Positions 44,097-53,996 of a stretch of 64,000 nucleotides of DNA are shown here, in pieces. Numbering within the stretch: position 1 is the first letter of the stretch; each line of letters opens with the position of its first letter. Under the pieces are notes generated by a model. It ran no database searches, was not told the origin of the DNA, and worked only from the letters and a program-made list of their open reading frames with translations. Made by a program: the position numbers and the translations under genes. The DNA is from Exobasidium rhododendri (Eukaryota > Basidiomycota > Exobasidiomycetes > Exobasidiales > Exobasidiaceae). The stretch is taken from contig CP110630.1 of the NCBI GenBank assembly GCA_026210745.1, positions 2,542,001 to 2,606,000 of the forward strand, read 5' to 3'.

Positions 44097-47000
44097 TGAG
44101 CCGGTACTCCCGCCACCATTATTCGTCCCTGCAAATCTGTTGCGACTGGAGCTACGATCCCGAACAGTACCAATCCGAGGCGACTGATCACTTCTGCCCC
44201 GGTCTAGAGAAGCGTCTCTTACGCGAGACATGGATCTTTCTGCTCGAGAGATGCTCCTTTCTTCTCTTCCCGCCCCCTCTTTACTCAGTAGTGATGACGA
44301 CGCCGGACCTTCGACAGCCTTCCTCCCTGCACTGCGTGGCAATCTTTCATTCGCAGCAGATGTTGTGTCCTTTGTGTTCGTCACCGCTTCCGCTTTAACG
44401 GCAAGACCTCTAAGGATCGAGGTCGCCGCCGGACTGATCAGTTCGTCCATGTTCTCCGCAAAGTACACGCGATGTTGCCCGTCAGTTCGAAATCTGACAA
44501 GCCATTGAAGGATGGTCAATCGCACGACCGTAGAAGCTAGCTCTTCCCCTCCAGGTTGAATCAGATCGAGCAAACGTCGAAAGAGGAACAGACAAGCTTT
44601 CCTGGCACTCTTCTCCCACACTATGCGGTTTTCTTCGAGGTCCTTTGCAGCGTAGAGGGAGAGCAGGACCCAAGGCGAGGAGAATGCGAGTCGGTTGAAG
44701 ATGGCGATCAGATCCAGTGCCGATCTGCTCTGCTTGCTCACTCTGGCTAGTGTGTTGGTGGAAGCAGCAGCAGTGTTCTGAGCTTGAGATGGCCCAGAAG
44801 GCTCGCCACTTATGCTGTTCGTTCTTGAGTGGACTTGATTCGACGTGCGATGTTCATGCGAGCCAGGCGGATCGATGAAGGAAACGTGTGGCTGACCCGC
44901 ATCTTTCCCTTGATTCGTAGGCGGCCCCGATCGGGACGTTGTCAGGAGAGACGGTGCAGACCTCGCTAATTTACAAAAGAGGTCGCAAATTTCATGGAAG
45001 ATCTCTTGATCTCTCTTCGATACTCCGGATCCTGGATCGTCATCGTCCGTCTTGGATGCCGACGATTGGATGTGACTGACGGCGTTAGCTGCTGCTTCAA
45101 CGAGAATATTGCGAATCGTCGCGTCCACCAGGTCGTCCGTCTCCGATCCCAGAGCGGATTGAGCCAAGGGTAGGATCACATCCAAGAGTAGAGTACATCG
45201 GTAGTCGTGAAGATCTTGAATGATCTCATAGACGTGCTCGAAGATCAGATGGACCAAAGATCGACGAGCTTGAGGAGCAGGGGAGGATCCAAAGTCCCTT
45301 GCAATCGATTCGTGTCGGTGGAAGCAGGCAGCAAGAAGAGATCGAATGTTGTTGATCCAGTCTGGTGTACACGGCAGACATAGATCTTGCGACTTGTAGA
45401 AGAGAATGAGATCAGTCATCATCTCGTCGGACAGCAAAGGAGCCAGAGACAAGAGCAGAGTGGCCAACTTCATCGTCCATGGCAGACTTGCATCTTTGTC
45501 CATGCTCGTGGGGAAACCTTCGTCAGACCTGCTCGGTGAAGCTAAGCGAAGACGACTCAGCAGTTCTAGCATACCAGCGACCAGGATGGGCGTCTCCTTC
45601 TCTTCCTTTGTTGCCTGCGGAGAAGGCTTCTTCTTCAGAGAGTCACCATTGGTGAACATATCGGCGCTGTCACCTTGTACTTTCCAGCCTTCTATATGTC
45701 GTCGAGCGACCACAGTAAGGTCCAAGATGGAGTCCCAGTCGTCCTGCGTGAGGCTACCGCAAAGGAGAGGAGAGGACGCCTTTTGGCTTTCTTGACCACT
45801 TTGATCTCTCGGGGACGTCTGGAGAGGTAACATTTCCGACACCAGACGAAGAATATGAAGGTCCAAGACATCGACGTGGCGTTGCAATGCACCCTGCAAT
45901 GCTGGTAAGAGCAAAGGTAGCGATAAAGTCGGTGCAAGAGCATCTTCTGCAGCATTACTGCTTCCGATGTCCACCGGGTTCCGGCCTTCTTGCAGTCGGA
46001 AGAGGGACAGTGCATTACGTACAAAGGCAATGGCGCCTAAGAGAATGACTACCTGATCATTCGGGACTTCCTTTGCATTCATGAGCATGTTTCTGACAGA
46101 TCGAATAGAGGCATTGGCACAATGACCACGTAAGAGGTTCGCCATGATTGGCAGAACCAAGCCTTCCCACTCGTGAGTTCCTTCGTGACTCTTTCCAAGA
46201 TGTGAGGAGGACGAATCTGGGTAGCCTAAAATACCACACAAGATCATTGTGACACTATCAACGCTCGCCGAAGGTATACTACCGAACTTCATGATAGCAT
46301 CGATGAGCATTAGGACGGCTCGGACGTCACTACCTTGCAATATTGGTTGTTCCACAGGTCGCAATATACCAGAAGCCAAGGCGCTGCTGGAGGAAAGAGG
46401 TGCCAAGGTTGCCAAGGCAATAGGCGCCACAGCAGTCGTGTCGACACCTCTTGGACCAACTCTTGGCGTACTCGAATGTCTCGGTGTAGCTGATAGAACG
46501 GGAGAGTGTTCCACAGATCTATACGAATCTAGACCGTAGTAGTCATAGCCATCCAACATGGGTTTCTTTTCTTTGGACTTTGATCGACTTCTACTACTGG
46601 CTCGAAGAAGGGGACTCGCAGGTGCTGATTCCGCTGTCGACCTTTTACTGTTGAATGCTGGCCAAGTCCCCAAGAACATGCTAGCGATTCGATTTAGAAC
46701 CGTCTCCACGTAGCCAAGATCAAGAATGGGAAAGCCACACTTGATGATGGAAGTGATGAGCTGAATAGTGGCAGACATGCTCCATTCTCGTTCCGAGAGC
46801 TGCTCGATTAATTTCATCTCGTCTTCATCGTTCACCGGCAGTGCCTGACCCTCACCGACATCCTCCTGCCTAGATCTGTGTATCCTCCTCAAGAGCTGCA
46901 ACTCTTTCCAAATTATCTCCAACGATTGACTGAGAAATTCTAGAATACCAGGAAAGCTAACGACGTCCCTTCCTCCATAGGAGAGCACTTCAAGAGCCTT

Positions 47001-47810
47001 CAGCTGAACGGGCAAAGCAGGAAGCTGACTTTGTTGCCAGCTATCTTTTGTCAGGACTTCGCCTTCGTAGCCATCGGACAAGTGACACACCAAGTCATAA
47101 AGTACTGCTCTGTCGATATTGGCCAAAGGATGATCAGCATCAGCAACTTTCGAAGACTGAGATCCAGGTGCCCCGCTCCGAGTCTCCCGGACAGCCTTTG
47201 TCCCCGTGTTTGCTCGTATGTCGGATAGCTTCACCGTTGCCGTCGTCAACTCGCACACGCCCAGTCGAAGAGGAAGTGGAAGCACCCCTTCTCTTGCCTG
47301 GACGAGAAGCTGAAGGCACAGCTTGAATACTTCTACTTGAGGTGGGCCAGACGAAAAGGTGGACGAGGTGATCTGCAGAGTATCTCGTTCGATGATAGCA
47401 GCTTCATCTTGCGTCTCTTCTTCCTTGATATTCTTGTTGACGGCGAGTATCAGGATCTGGATCTTTTGCATTCGATCTGACAGAATGACTTCTTCCTGCT
47501 CTGTGCCACCTTCAACATCGATTGGTATACTAAGTTGATCAATGTAACCTTGATAATCTTTCAAGAGTAAGAATTCCGATTTTGCCAATAGAGGAGCATT
47601 TCGATCGAGAATGTCTGCCGAACTAAACGTATTGACGGCATCGTTTCCTCCGAGTTCGCTTCTGAAGCTATGATCGATCGGCGCTGAGATCGGTGATGCC
47701 GTAGTTGATGAGGTGAAGGGAGCAGCGGTAGTCGAAGCCCTTGGTCGAAACGTTCTAAGAAATTGCTGACTTAGAGATGGCTTCCCGTTGCTGTTTGCTG
47801 GTCGATCCAT
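41228..47810 (-). CDS. TSC2: Tuberin/TSC2-like Rheb GTPase-activating protein
   Basis: Exons 41693-47810 and 41228-41607 give 2165 aa, longer than human tuberin (about 1800). Tuberin, with hamartin, turns off Rheb and so restrains TORC1. The Rap-GAP domain is near the C terminus: FHKIGVLYVGAGQTSEREILGN, YTNFIAGLGDLITLKGQQDVYTGGLD, YAYVWENDISQIVYHITTLMPN, the catalytic Asn-thumb region KALIGNDWVRIVWNESG and TQFNFINIVINP. Exon 2 supplies the last segment, with SNWVSRLHHLERARHKIE, and ends in an Ala run. The N-terminal two thirds are alpha-helical (HEAT-like); no transmembrane segment. Three trinucleotide tracts encode Ala, Ser and Ala runs. The first exon of over 6 kb is one unbroken frame. Confidence 0.93.
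41281..41305. repeat. (CTG)8 tract in TSC2 exon 2
   Basis: Plus strand reads (CTG)8; on the coding strand it specifies the Ala run near the TSC2 C terminus. Confidence 0.9.
42309..42337. repeat. (GAA)n tract in TSC2 exon 1
   Basis: About nine GAA/AAG triplets in a row on the plus strand; the coding strand gives a Ser run just before the Rap-GAP domain. Confidence 0.9.
44056..44092. repeat. (GCA)12 tract in TSC2 exon 1
   Basis: Twelve GCA (CAG-type) triplets on the plus strand; the coding strand encodes about 12-13 Ala inside a Ser/Arg-rich linker. Confidence 0.92.
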
Positions 47811-48335
47811 ACTGAAGAGAAGGACCGAAGCCTCCGGGAATGAGGTTCAGGACCTTGCCCTTCAAGATTGAAAAGATTGCCAGGCCCAGGCGATTGAATT
47901 ACGGGGCAAGACAGGGTAGTCAGAGGGTATATGGATCATGGATTTTGGTGGTAAAGAGCCCAAATAAGGAAGGGAGTCACAATGTCAAAGTCAGGGCATG
48001 CACGTGAGTCGTTCGTGTGTCGACGTATGACATTAGGGTTAGGGTTATCTCCCTTCTTGGACACACGATAAGCACTCGAATTCGACAATAAAGCAACAGA
48101 ACTTCGGCATTCGACTCGAGATTTTCGTAGCCAATGGATAGCAGCTAGAAATGAGAGCATGTGGAAAACACAGTATGCGAGTCAAAATGAGAAGGAAAGG
48201 ATGGCATGGTCACGTCGTCTGTTTGTCACGAACAGGTAAAAGGTAACATGCAGCGTAGGTGAAAATGATCTCATTGACAAAAGGAGATTGTGGGACAGAA
48301 CCACTTGTAAAGGTATCATCAATCAAGGAAAACCA
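47811..48335. promoter_or_regulatory. TSC2 upstream region with telobox-like repeat and CACGTG
   Basis: The 525 bp between the TSC2 start and the grg1 stop contain CACGTG at 48001-48006 and TTAGGGTTAGGGTTA at 48033-48047, about 190-240 bp upstream of the TSC2 ATG. Both motifs occur together as they do upstream of the RGG gene near 26.0 kb. No ORF is supported here. Confidence 0.55.
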
Positions 48336-48677
48336 CTAGCTCTTAGCCTAGAGGAATGAAGGTTGTATGAAGGGAAAAGTAAGATGACGTGCTACAACAG
48401 TGCCGACATTCAATAAACGCACCTTGGTCTCGTCAACCTTGTCACCAGCTGCGTCCTTGGCAGCAGTTGCTCGGGTGCTGAGGCTGGCATTGTCATCCTT
48501 GCTGATGAGATGAAGGCAATGGGGGTGTTTGAGACAGTCAGAATTACGGTACCAAGCTTCCCGCCGTAGGTTCGTTGGCACTCACGCAACAGACTTGTTA
48601 CCCTCTTTGCTGGCGGTCGAGGTCGCTTCGGTAACCTTGTCGCTGACAGCGTTAGCGGCGTTCTTCACTGATTCCAT
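48336..48677 (-). CDS. grg1: Glucose-repressible/clock-controlled Grg1-like protein
   Basis: Exons 48586-48677, 48423-48501 and 48336-48347 give 60 aa; the final exon codes only AKS. The sequence MESVKNAANAVSDKVTEATSTASKEGNKSVAKDDNASLSTRATAAKDAAGDKVDETK follows the ccg-1/grg-1 family of Neurospora, small hydrophilic Ala/Lys-rich stress proteins strongly induced by glucose loss. (Shown split: MESVKNAANAVSDKVTEAT, KDDNASLSTRATAAKDAAG.) Function is unknown even in models. Regulation: AGGGG (STRE-type) is found on the sense strand at 48781-48785 next to a TATA-like ACATATAGC. Confidence 0.88.
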
Positions 48678-49331
48678 GTTGTATTACGGTTAAAAGAAAC
48701 GGGTGATGGGATGTAGACGGAGTGATTTGAGATGAAGGTGGGATAAAAAGAATGATCTGTCTCATGAGCCGCTATATGTACCCCTCGAAATTCCCTCTTC
48801 TCCTTCTAAGCGAGACACCACTGCATTCCCGCTCCGCAAGAGCCAACGACGTCGCAGACAACTACGTAGCCCACACTGAACCCTTGCCTTTATTTGCACG
48901 CCGCCTGGTAATGTGGGGGCCCTGCTATCGCACAGAGGGGCGAGAATGACAATGTCATCTGCAAGGCACTTGGCCTGTGCACACAAAGTATCGACTTGGT
49001 CCTCTGCTTTTCAACTTCAAGATAGCCTTTCCGCCCTTTTTTAGTGTTTGGAAAGAGGCACTTATACACATAATTATAGTGGGAAGGGGAAGCGGCCGTT
49101 TATCTTCTGATAGCTCGACAGACCCTGCATGGCAGATGAAAGGAAGGGTGGCGAAATGCGTCATTGATACCAGGGGGTTCAGAGCAGGTGATGTATCTCT
49201 AGACACTGAAAATTGCGAAGAAGACGAGCTGCAATGATAAGATGTTGTCTAATTATTCGTTGGCGTACAAGTACAGAGAGAGGGAGAGAGAGAGAGAGAG
49301 AAGAAGAAGGGTTCGTGCAGAAGGCAGGGGA
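48678..49331. other. Intergenic, grg1 promoter with stress-type and GA-repeat sequence
   Basis: This 654-bp stretch carries the grg1 promoter (CCCCT at 48781-48785, read AGGGG on its sense strand, and a TATA-like element nearby). A GA/GAA microsatellite is at 49274-49309. It ends at the 3' end of the F-box gene. No other gene is supported. Confidence 0.5.
49274..49309. repeat. GA/GAA microsatellite
   Basis: About 13 AG dinucleotides, interrupted once, run into three AAG triplets. Confidence 0.85.
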
Positions 49332-50996
49332 TTACCGGGACCACTCCCACACTGTCATGGGAGTGGCTACTGGGAGAGATGGAGTCGTTCTATAAGGTGA
49401 CTGCGAAGGAGACTCTGCGTTTGTGACGCACCAATGCGGCGCAGGTTTCCCCCATACTGATCGAAAAAGGTGAGCGGAAAAGCGAGCTCGAGGGGCGGTG
49501 CGGTGGCCAGAGAGGCTCTCCGATTCACGGAGATGCGAGACATGGCCAAGCCTAGAAGGGGTGATAGAAGTACTATCCAAGACGTTCGACAACTCCGCCC
49601 TTTCCAATTCCTTGTCCTTTTCACTAGACTGCGATTGGTGTTTGACCGACGAGTAGCCACTGATGTTGGCAGACGAAAGCGGTGCTCGACTTCCCGTTCC
49701 TTCCCGTGTCTGTGTAACCCTTGCAATGCGAGGTTCTCTAGACCGCATGGAAATCACTGACCCGTTGGGCGAGGAGGTCCCGGACACGGGAGTGGAAGCT
49801 ACCTTTGCGTAGGTGAAAGGTGACTTTAGGTCTCGAATCCTCGATGAACCACTCGCGCTGCTCGAATATTCTCTCGCGTTGATGCCTTGTAGTCTCAACA
49901 GAGGATTTGCTGTTGATCGCTGAGAAGAAAGGGATGCATTCAGGTGATTGGTTGCATCTCGAGCAGTGTAGTGCTGGGAACTAGCTTCGGATCGCTCCTG
50001 CTCATCCCCTTCACTGTCTTGCTTTTCGTCGTCTGCCTCTGCTTGCGCCTCTAGCTTTCGCATGAGGAAATTGGCTCGAGCCGAACGACGTACAAAGAAC
50101 TCCGCCCCAAGAGAGAGAGAGAGAGAAAAGTACTCATGTCCTTCGTCACTCCATTCGAGTCGTCGTGAGGGGGATTGATCGATTTCGGGGTGACTAGACT
50201 CGTGCTGAAGTGTAACATGCCGCTTTCGTCTTCGTCTTGCCAGAGGCGTGGAGAAGAGTCTCTGTTCTTGCTCTACCCCGTACTGCGCTGTCACCCTTGT
50301 AGTATCGTGATGAGAACAGTAGAATCGACTGAGCCAGCCATTTTCCTGATCCGGCATTCCCCACCCATCTTGCGCTTCTTCATTCTGACCATCACCAGGA
50401 AACCGCCAGACGATGCTAAAGTCTAGGTCCAGTCTAGCACTGCCGCCATCGTCCTCGTCTTCACTGCCTTCGAAGAGAGCATGCCATGAAGCGCTTCCGG
50501 TATCGAACTGGAGTGTAGTCGAGGCGCCATCGTACCCTCGATATCGAAGCGGTATGATATGAACGACAGGAGCCATAGCATCCTGGCCTATACACGACGG
50601 CAATTCGTCTTCTAGAGTGCCTTCACGAGAGAGGATAGCGCTTGTATAGGCATCTTGCGCCAGCCTTAACGCTTCTGCAGTGTCTTCATGGCTATCATTC
50701 TCCGACTCGATCCTGCTCTGGAGGCGATGCCAGCTGGCACCCGGCACCTGGTCACCTTCCTGCCCAACCAGCCCACCTCTCCAAGCTCGCCCTACCTTTG
50801 GCTTGCGTGTAATTCGGAGACCGACCCTCCATCTTCCCGTATTGAATTCTTCCCTCAGTAGATTATCCTCAACCTGGTACTTCCACTGGCGAGACAGACA
50901 GCGCACCGAAGTGTACAAAGTGTGAGGGTCGACTTCCAAGAATATTTGCGAGAGCAGTTCTGATGGTAATTCGGGTAATGGTGGGATCGTCATCAC
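49332..50996 (-). CDS. F-box protein, substrate unknown
   Basis: This single-exon gene gives 554 aa. The first 45 residues hold an F-box: LPELPSELLSQIFLEVDPHTLYTSVRCLSRQW, with the LPxELLxxI start and conserved Trp at the end. F-box proteins bind Skp1 and bring substrates to SCF ubiquitin ligases. No WD or Leu-rich repeats follow; the middle is unusual, with SIVWRFPG, ending in a low-complexity Ser/Arg-rich tail. The F-box is therefore the only functional clue. The gene is in the same direction as TFB5 upstream. Confidence 0.7.
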   Translation of the reverse strand: MMTIPPLPELPSELLSQIFLEVDPHTLYTSVRCLSRQWKYQVEDNLLREEFNTGRWRVGLRITRKPKVGRAWRGGLVGQEGDQVPGASWHRLQSRIESENDSHEDTAEALRLAQDAYTSAILSREGTLEDELPSCIGQDAMAPVVHIIPLRYRGYDGASTTLQFDTGSASWHALFEGSEDEDDGGSARLDLDFSIVWRFPGDGQNEEAQDGWGMPDQENGWLSRFYCSHHDTTRVTAQYGVEQEQRLFSTPLARRRRKRHVTLQHESSHPEIDQSPSRRLEWSDEGHEYFSLSLSLGAEFFVRRSARANFLMRKLEAQAEADDEKQDSEGDEQERSEASSQHYTARDATNHLNASLSSQRSTANPLLRLQGINAREYSSSASGSSRIRDLKSPFTYAKVASTPVSGTSSPNGSVISMRSREPRIARVTQTREGTGSRAPLSSANISGYSSVKHQSQSSEKDKELERAELSNVLDSTSITPSRLGHVSHLRESESLSGHRTAPRARFSAHLFRSVWGKPAPHWCVTNAESPSQSPYRTTPSLPVATPMTVWEWSR

Positions 50997-51022
50997 TGCA
51001 ATCGTCTCCTCCTACTTGTCTT

Positions 51023-51332
51023 CTATTCTGCTGCTTTCCAGGTATTCTTCTCGAGCTCCTTTTCCAATTCAGCTTTGAGCCACTCTATACGATCGGACCG
51101 AATGAGGACGTGCGTATCGTCCAGATCTTCGATGATGCACTTTTCCTTTTCGTCGAGTGCCAAGACGATTTGCTTGACGGGAGGGTCACTTTGAAAGGGG
51201 GAAACGAATCCGAAGGGACGTATCACAGTCTGCACGTCAGCTCGTTTGCGAAGTAAGGCCGACAACGTTCACTCACCAGCTGATTAGTGTTCCCTTCGTC
51301 GCTTTGATACCACGATGACGAGTTGCATTCAT
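51023..51332 (-). CDS. TFB5: TFIIH subunit Tfb5 (GTF2H5)
   Basis: Exons 51277-51332 and 51023-51188 give 73 aa, the size of the family. The second exon provides CDPPVKQIVLALDEKEKCIIEDLDDTHVLI, matching the Tfb5/TTDA fold; the first supplies MNATRHRGIKATKGTLIS. The splice joint completes the Cys of CDPPVKQ. A longer open frame from 51265 (MSALLRKR...) reads through the intron and is not used. Tfb5 stabilises TFIIH by pairing with Tfb2/p52 for nucleotide-excision repair and transcription. Its small size makes it easy to miss. Confidence 0.92.
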
Positions 51333-51583
51333 CTATGACCTCACACGAGATGAAGAGAAAGGCGGCAAAGGGGATCAGATCTCGCAAAGAGGTATAGTAG
51401 TAGTTCTTAAGCGTGCTCCGATGTGGGGAAAGTGAAATGCCGCCGTATCGCGCGCTTTTTTGAGTCCATTTCATTGGTCTAAGAATTACAGAAAGAAATG
51501 ACTCTGAGATCTGGTAAAATATACTAAAGTACATTAGGAATACAACTCTGCCTGCTCTGCGCTCTAAAGAAAAGGTGAGTAGT

Positions 51584-53728
51584 CTACAATAATTCAGAAG
51601 TTTGATAATTCAATTCGCCTTGCAGGGCGTCTGCCACCTCTGCTTGCGCCTGCTGTTGACTCTGGAAGAGGACATCCTCTGCTAATTCCGAGTTTGCCCT
51701 GATCTGTTCGGCTTGGAGGTTTCTTCCTTGTAGTGTGCGACTAGTCCTCTCTGCACCGGCGTCGATCCCTCCCGCCTTCAAGACCTCTTCTGCTCCTATT
51801 CTTGGCGTGACCACGATTCCTTCGTCGTCTACTTGGACGTCAAGCCCAGGCAGATCCACCTTTTGTGTTGCCAAGTCGACTTCCAGAAAATGCTCATGAG
51901 GCGGTCTGCGATTGTTTGCTGCCCTCCTGCTTTCCTCCTCTTGCATTGACTGATACAATGCCGCGCTCTCTTCACTAATGTCAGCTCGCCGCCTTTCCAC
52001 TTCTCGAAGGCGGGCCTGCTCGATTGCTTGGTATGCGTCCCATTTCGCTGCCTTTTCTCGTAATGCGTCGTCTGTCAACTGGTTTTGCGATACGAGCAGA
52101 TGGAGTTGCGATTTAGTCGCATCCAATTTTGTCTGTAATGTTCTGATGTGTTGCTGAGAAAAGGAGCGAACTGTGTCCATCCCCTCAGTAAGCTGCCTTT
52201 TCAGTGACTCCACCTCCGATTGCAACACTTCAGCTTCTCTCGCTGATTCAGCGGCCGAATTTGAAGCCAGCCTGTACTGCTCTTTCAAGAATTCGTTGGA
52301 CTCTTGTGTCGTCTGCGTAGACTTCATTGCAGAGTGACATCTTTTCTCGCTTTCATCCTTGGCTAAGACTAGACTGTTATTTTCTTCTTGAAGTTGCTGT
52401 ATCTCAGCTTGAAGGATGCTCAGTTGCTCATCATTGACTTGTGTGCGTACGAAGGGAGACGATAAGCTTGACTCGTGAGACCGACCTTTATTTGATGATC
52501 TATTCTGATAAAGAATCCCAAAAGGATGACCATGACAGTCAAACCAGGGATTAGAGCGAAGTTCATTTCTGCTCATCATCAGTGGCTCTCGATCCACCAT
52601 TTGGACACCATAGATTGATCCGTTCGAGAAGATATGCAGCACCAGTGTCTTCTCATGCTCTTCCACCTTTGATTCCAACTTCATTCCGGCCAGAATGGCG
52701 CCATTGCCAGACCAACGAAGCAATTCAAACACCCAGAACGCCTTTGTCTTTAGGTATCCGTCCTCTTGAGTGTCACTGTCTGATTTAGACCCTTGACTCT
52801 GTGTACTTTGATCTGCCTTATTGATGCACCTTTGTATCTCTTCCTTGAGAAAATCCGGTATCAGGGGTGATGCTTGCGCATAACGTACAAGAGCATTTCG
52901 CGATTCTTCATCATGAGGTTGATTCAAAATACTGTCAAGACTTGCTAAATCGGTGGGTTCTATCTCTTCATTCATGTCTTGTGTAGCCTTGCGACTGTTC
53001 ATTGGACTTTGTACTGGAGCTGATTGAGTTGTAGGCTCTGCGACAGAGGTGTAGGACTGTCCTTCCTGAATACCCCTCCGTTGTCTCTTTGCGAGGGGGG
53101 GAGTCGACGATTGCGGCAATCTGGAAGGTGTAAAATCCAGTCCAGTAGCACTACTTTGCGATGGCATGGAGGAGGCTACCTCTTCCTCTTCAAGTCGCTT
53201 TCTTTTTATAGCTTCTTCAACACTCCTTTTTTTCATCTCTTTTTCCATCGTGATCAATCGAGCAACCTGCTCCTCAACTTGATCGTCGTCACCGTTTGGA
53301 TCGATATCAACGTCAGCTGCTTCTCTTTCCCGAATGTCTGGTACTTCCCATACGCCTACTCGTATCTTGCTAGGTGCACTTCCACCGTCCACCAGGCTGC
53401 CACTTATAGACTCTCTCCGGTCTCCGCTTTCAACGGGCACGTCCCCCGATGTTGCATCATTTGCCTTTGAATTCGACACGACCTTCTCTGGAGAGCTGAA
53501 TTCCTCCACTGGTGAGCTCAGGTCTACTCTCGGCGCGGCTTCTCCCCGCTCGTGCCTATCCGAGTACGAATGATCCGGCGAGGCGTGCATATCTAGGATT
53601 CGCATAGGAGGTGTCGACATAGGCTGCGAAGAACCTATCGAATTGCTTCCACTCGATACAATCATCGTCGAGCCCCATGTAGGAGGAGGAGCGGGTGAAT
53701 CATCTCTACCCATCCCTCGTTCTCCCAT
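51584..53728 (-). CDS. Coiled-coil protein of unknown function
   Basis: This single-exon frame encodes 714 aa. The first 290 residues are Ser/Pro-rich with a basic cluster (KKRSVEEAIKRKRLEEEE). A short ordered region follows at about 325-400: KTKAFWVFELLRWSGNGAIL, LHIFSNGSIYGVQMVDREP, NPWFDCHGHPFGILYQN. A coiled coil of roughly 190 residues comes next (LSILQAEIQQLQEENNSLV, EVLQSEVESLKRQL, HIRTLQTKLDATKSQLHLL). The tail is acidic and Gln-rich. I do not recognise the family, and I see no Zn finger, kinase or motor motif. The central ordered region may be the conserved part. Confidence 0.8.
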   Translation of the reverse strand: MGERGMGRDDSPAPPPTWGSTMIVSSGSNSIGSSQPMSTPPMRILDMHASPDHSYSDRHERGEAAPRVDLSSPVEEFSSPEKVVSNSKANDATSGDVPVESGDRRESISGSLVDGGSAPSKIRVGVWEVPDIREREAADVDIDPNGDDDQVEEQVARLITMEKEMKKRSVEEAIKRKRLEEEEVASSMPSQSSATGLDFTPSRLPQSSTPPLAKRQRRGIQEGQSYTSVAEPTTQSAPVQSPMNSRKATQDMNEEIEPTDLASLDSILNQPHDEESRNALVRYAQASPLIPDFLKEEIQRCINKADQSTQSQGSKSDSDTQEDGYLKTKAFWVFELLRWSGNGAILAGMKLESKVEEHEKTLVLHIFSNGSIYGVQMVDREPLMMSRNELRSNPWFDCHGHPFGILYQNRSSNKGRSHESSLSSPFVRTQVNDEQLSILQAEIQQLQEENNSLVLAKDESEKRCHSAMKSTQTTQESNEFLKEQYRLASNSAAESAREAEVLQSEVESLKRQLTEGMDTVRSFSQQHIRTLQTKLDATKSQLHLLVSQNQLTDDALREKAAKWDAYQAIEQARLREVERRRADISEESAALYQSMQEEESRRAANNRRPPHEHFLEVDLATQKVDLPGLDVQVDDEGIVVTPRIGAEEVLKAGGIDAGAERTSRTLQGRNLQAEQIRANSELAEDVLFQSQQQAQAEVADALQGELNYQTSELL

Positions 53729-53996
53729 ATATAGGTTACGAGACGCTGATCGCCCACCCTTCGAGACGACTATACCTCGACTATTCCTCGCGGCACACTA
53801 CTCGAGATCAAGTTCTCCCTATGGATTTGGTCAAGCGTTCTTCTGATCAAGTTCAACTGCCTCACACGTGAGATGTATGCACGGCCCATCCACTCTTGCG
53901 AATTCTTTGCTCGACTGGAAATTGTGATCAGATCTTATGTATATTTACACACCATCCCAGGTAATCTTCAGCCTCCTGTTGGGCTATTCTGTCAGT
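53729..53996. promoter_or_regulatory. Divergent promoter of coiled-coil gene and TAP42 with CACGTG
   Basis: The 268-bp gap has CACGTG at 53865-53870. The ATG of TAP42 follows a CAG that may end a 5' UTR intron. Confidence 0.5.

Noticed and set aside
51189-51265. Upstream open frame for TFB5 starting MSALLRKR
   Set aside because: Splicing to the exon at 51277-51332 gives the conserved start and CDPPVKQ; the long frame reads intron sequence.
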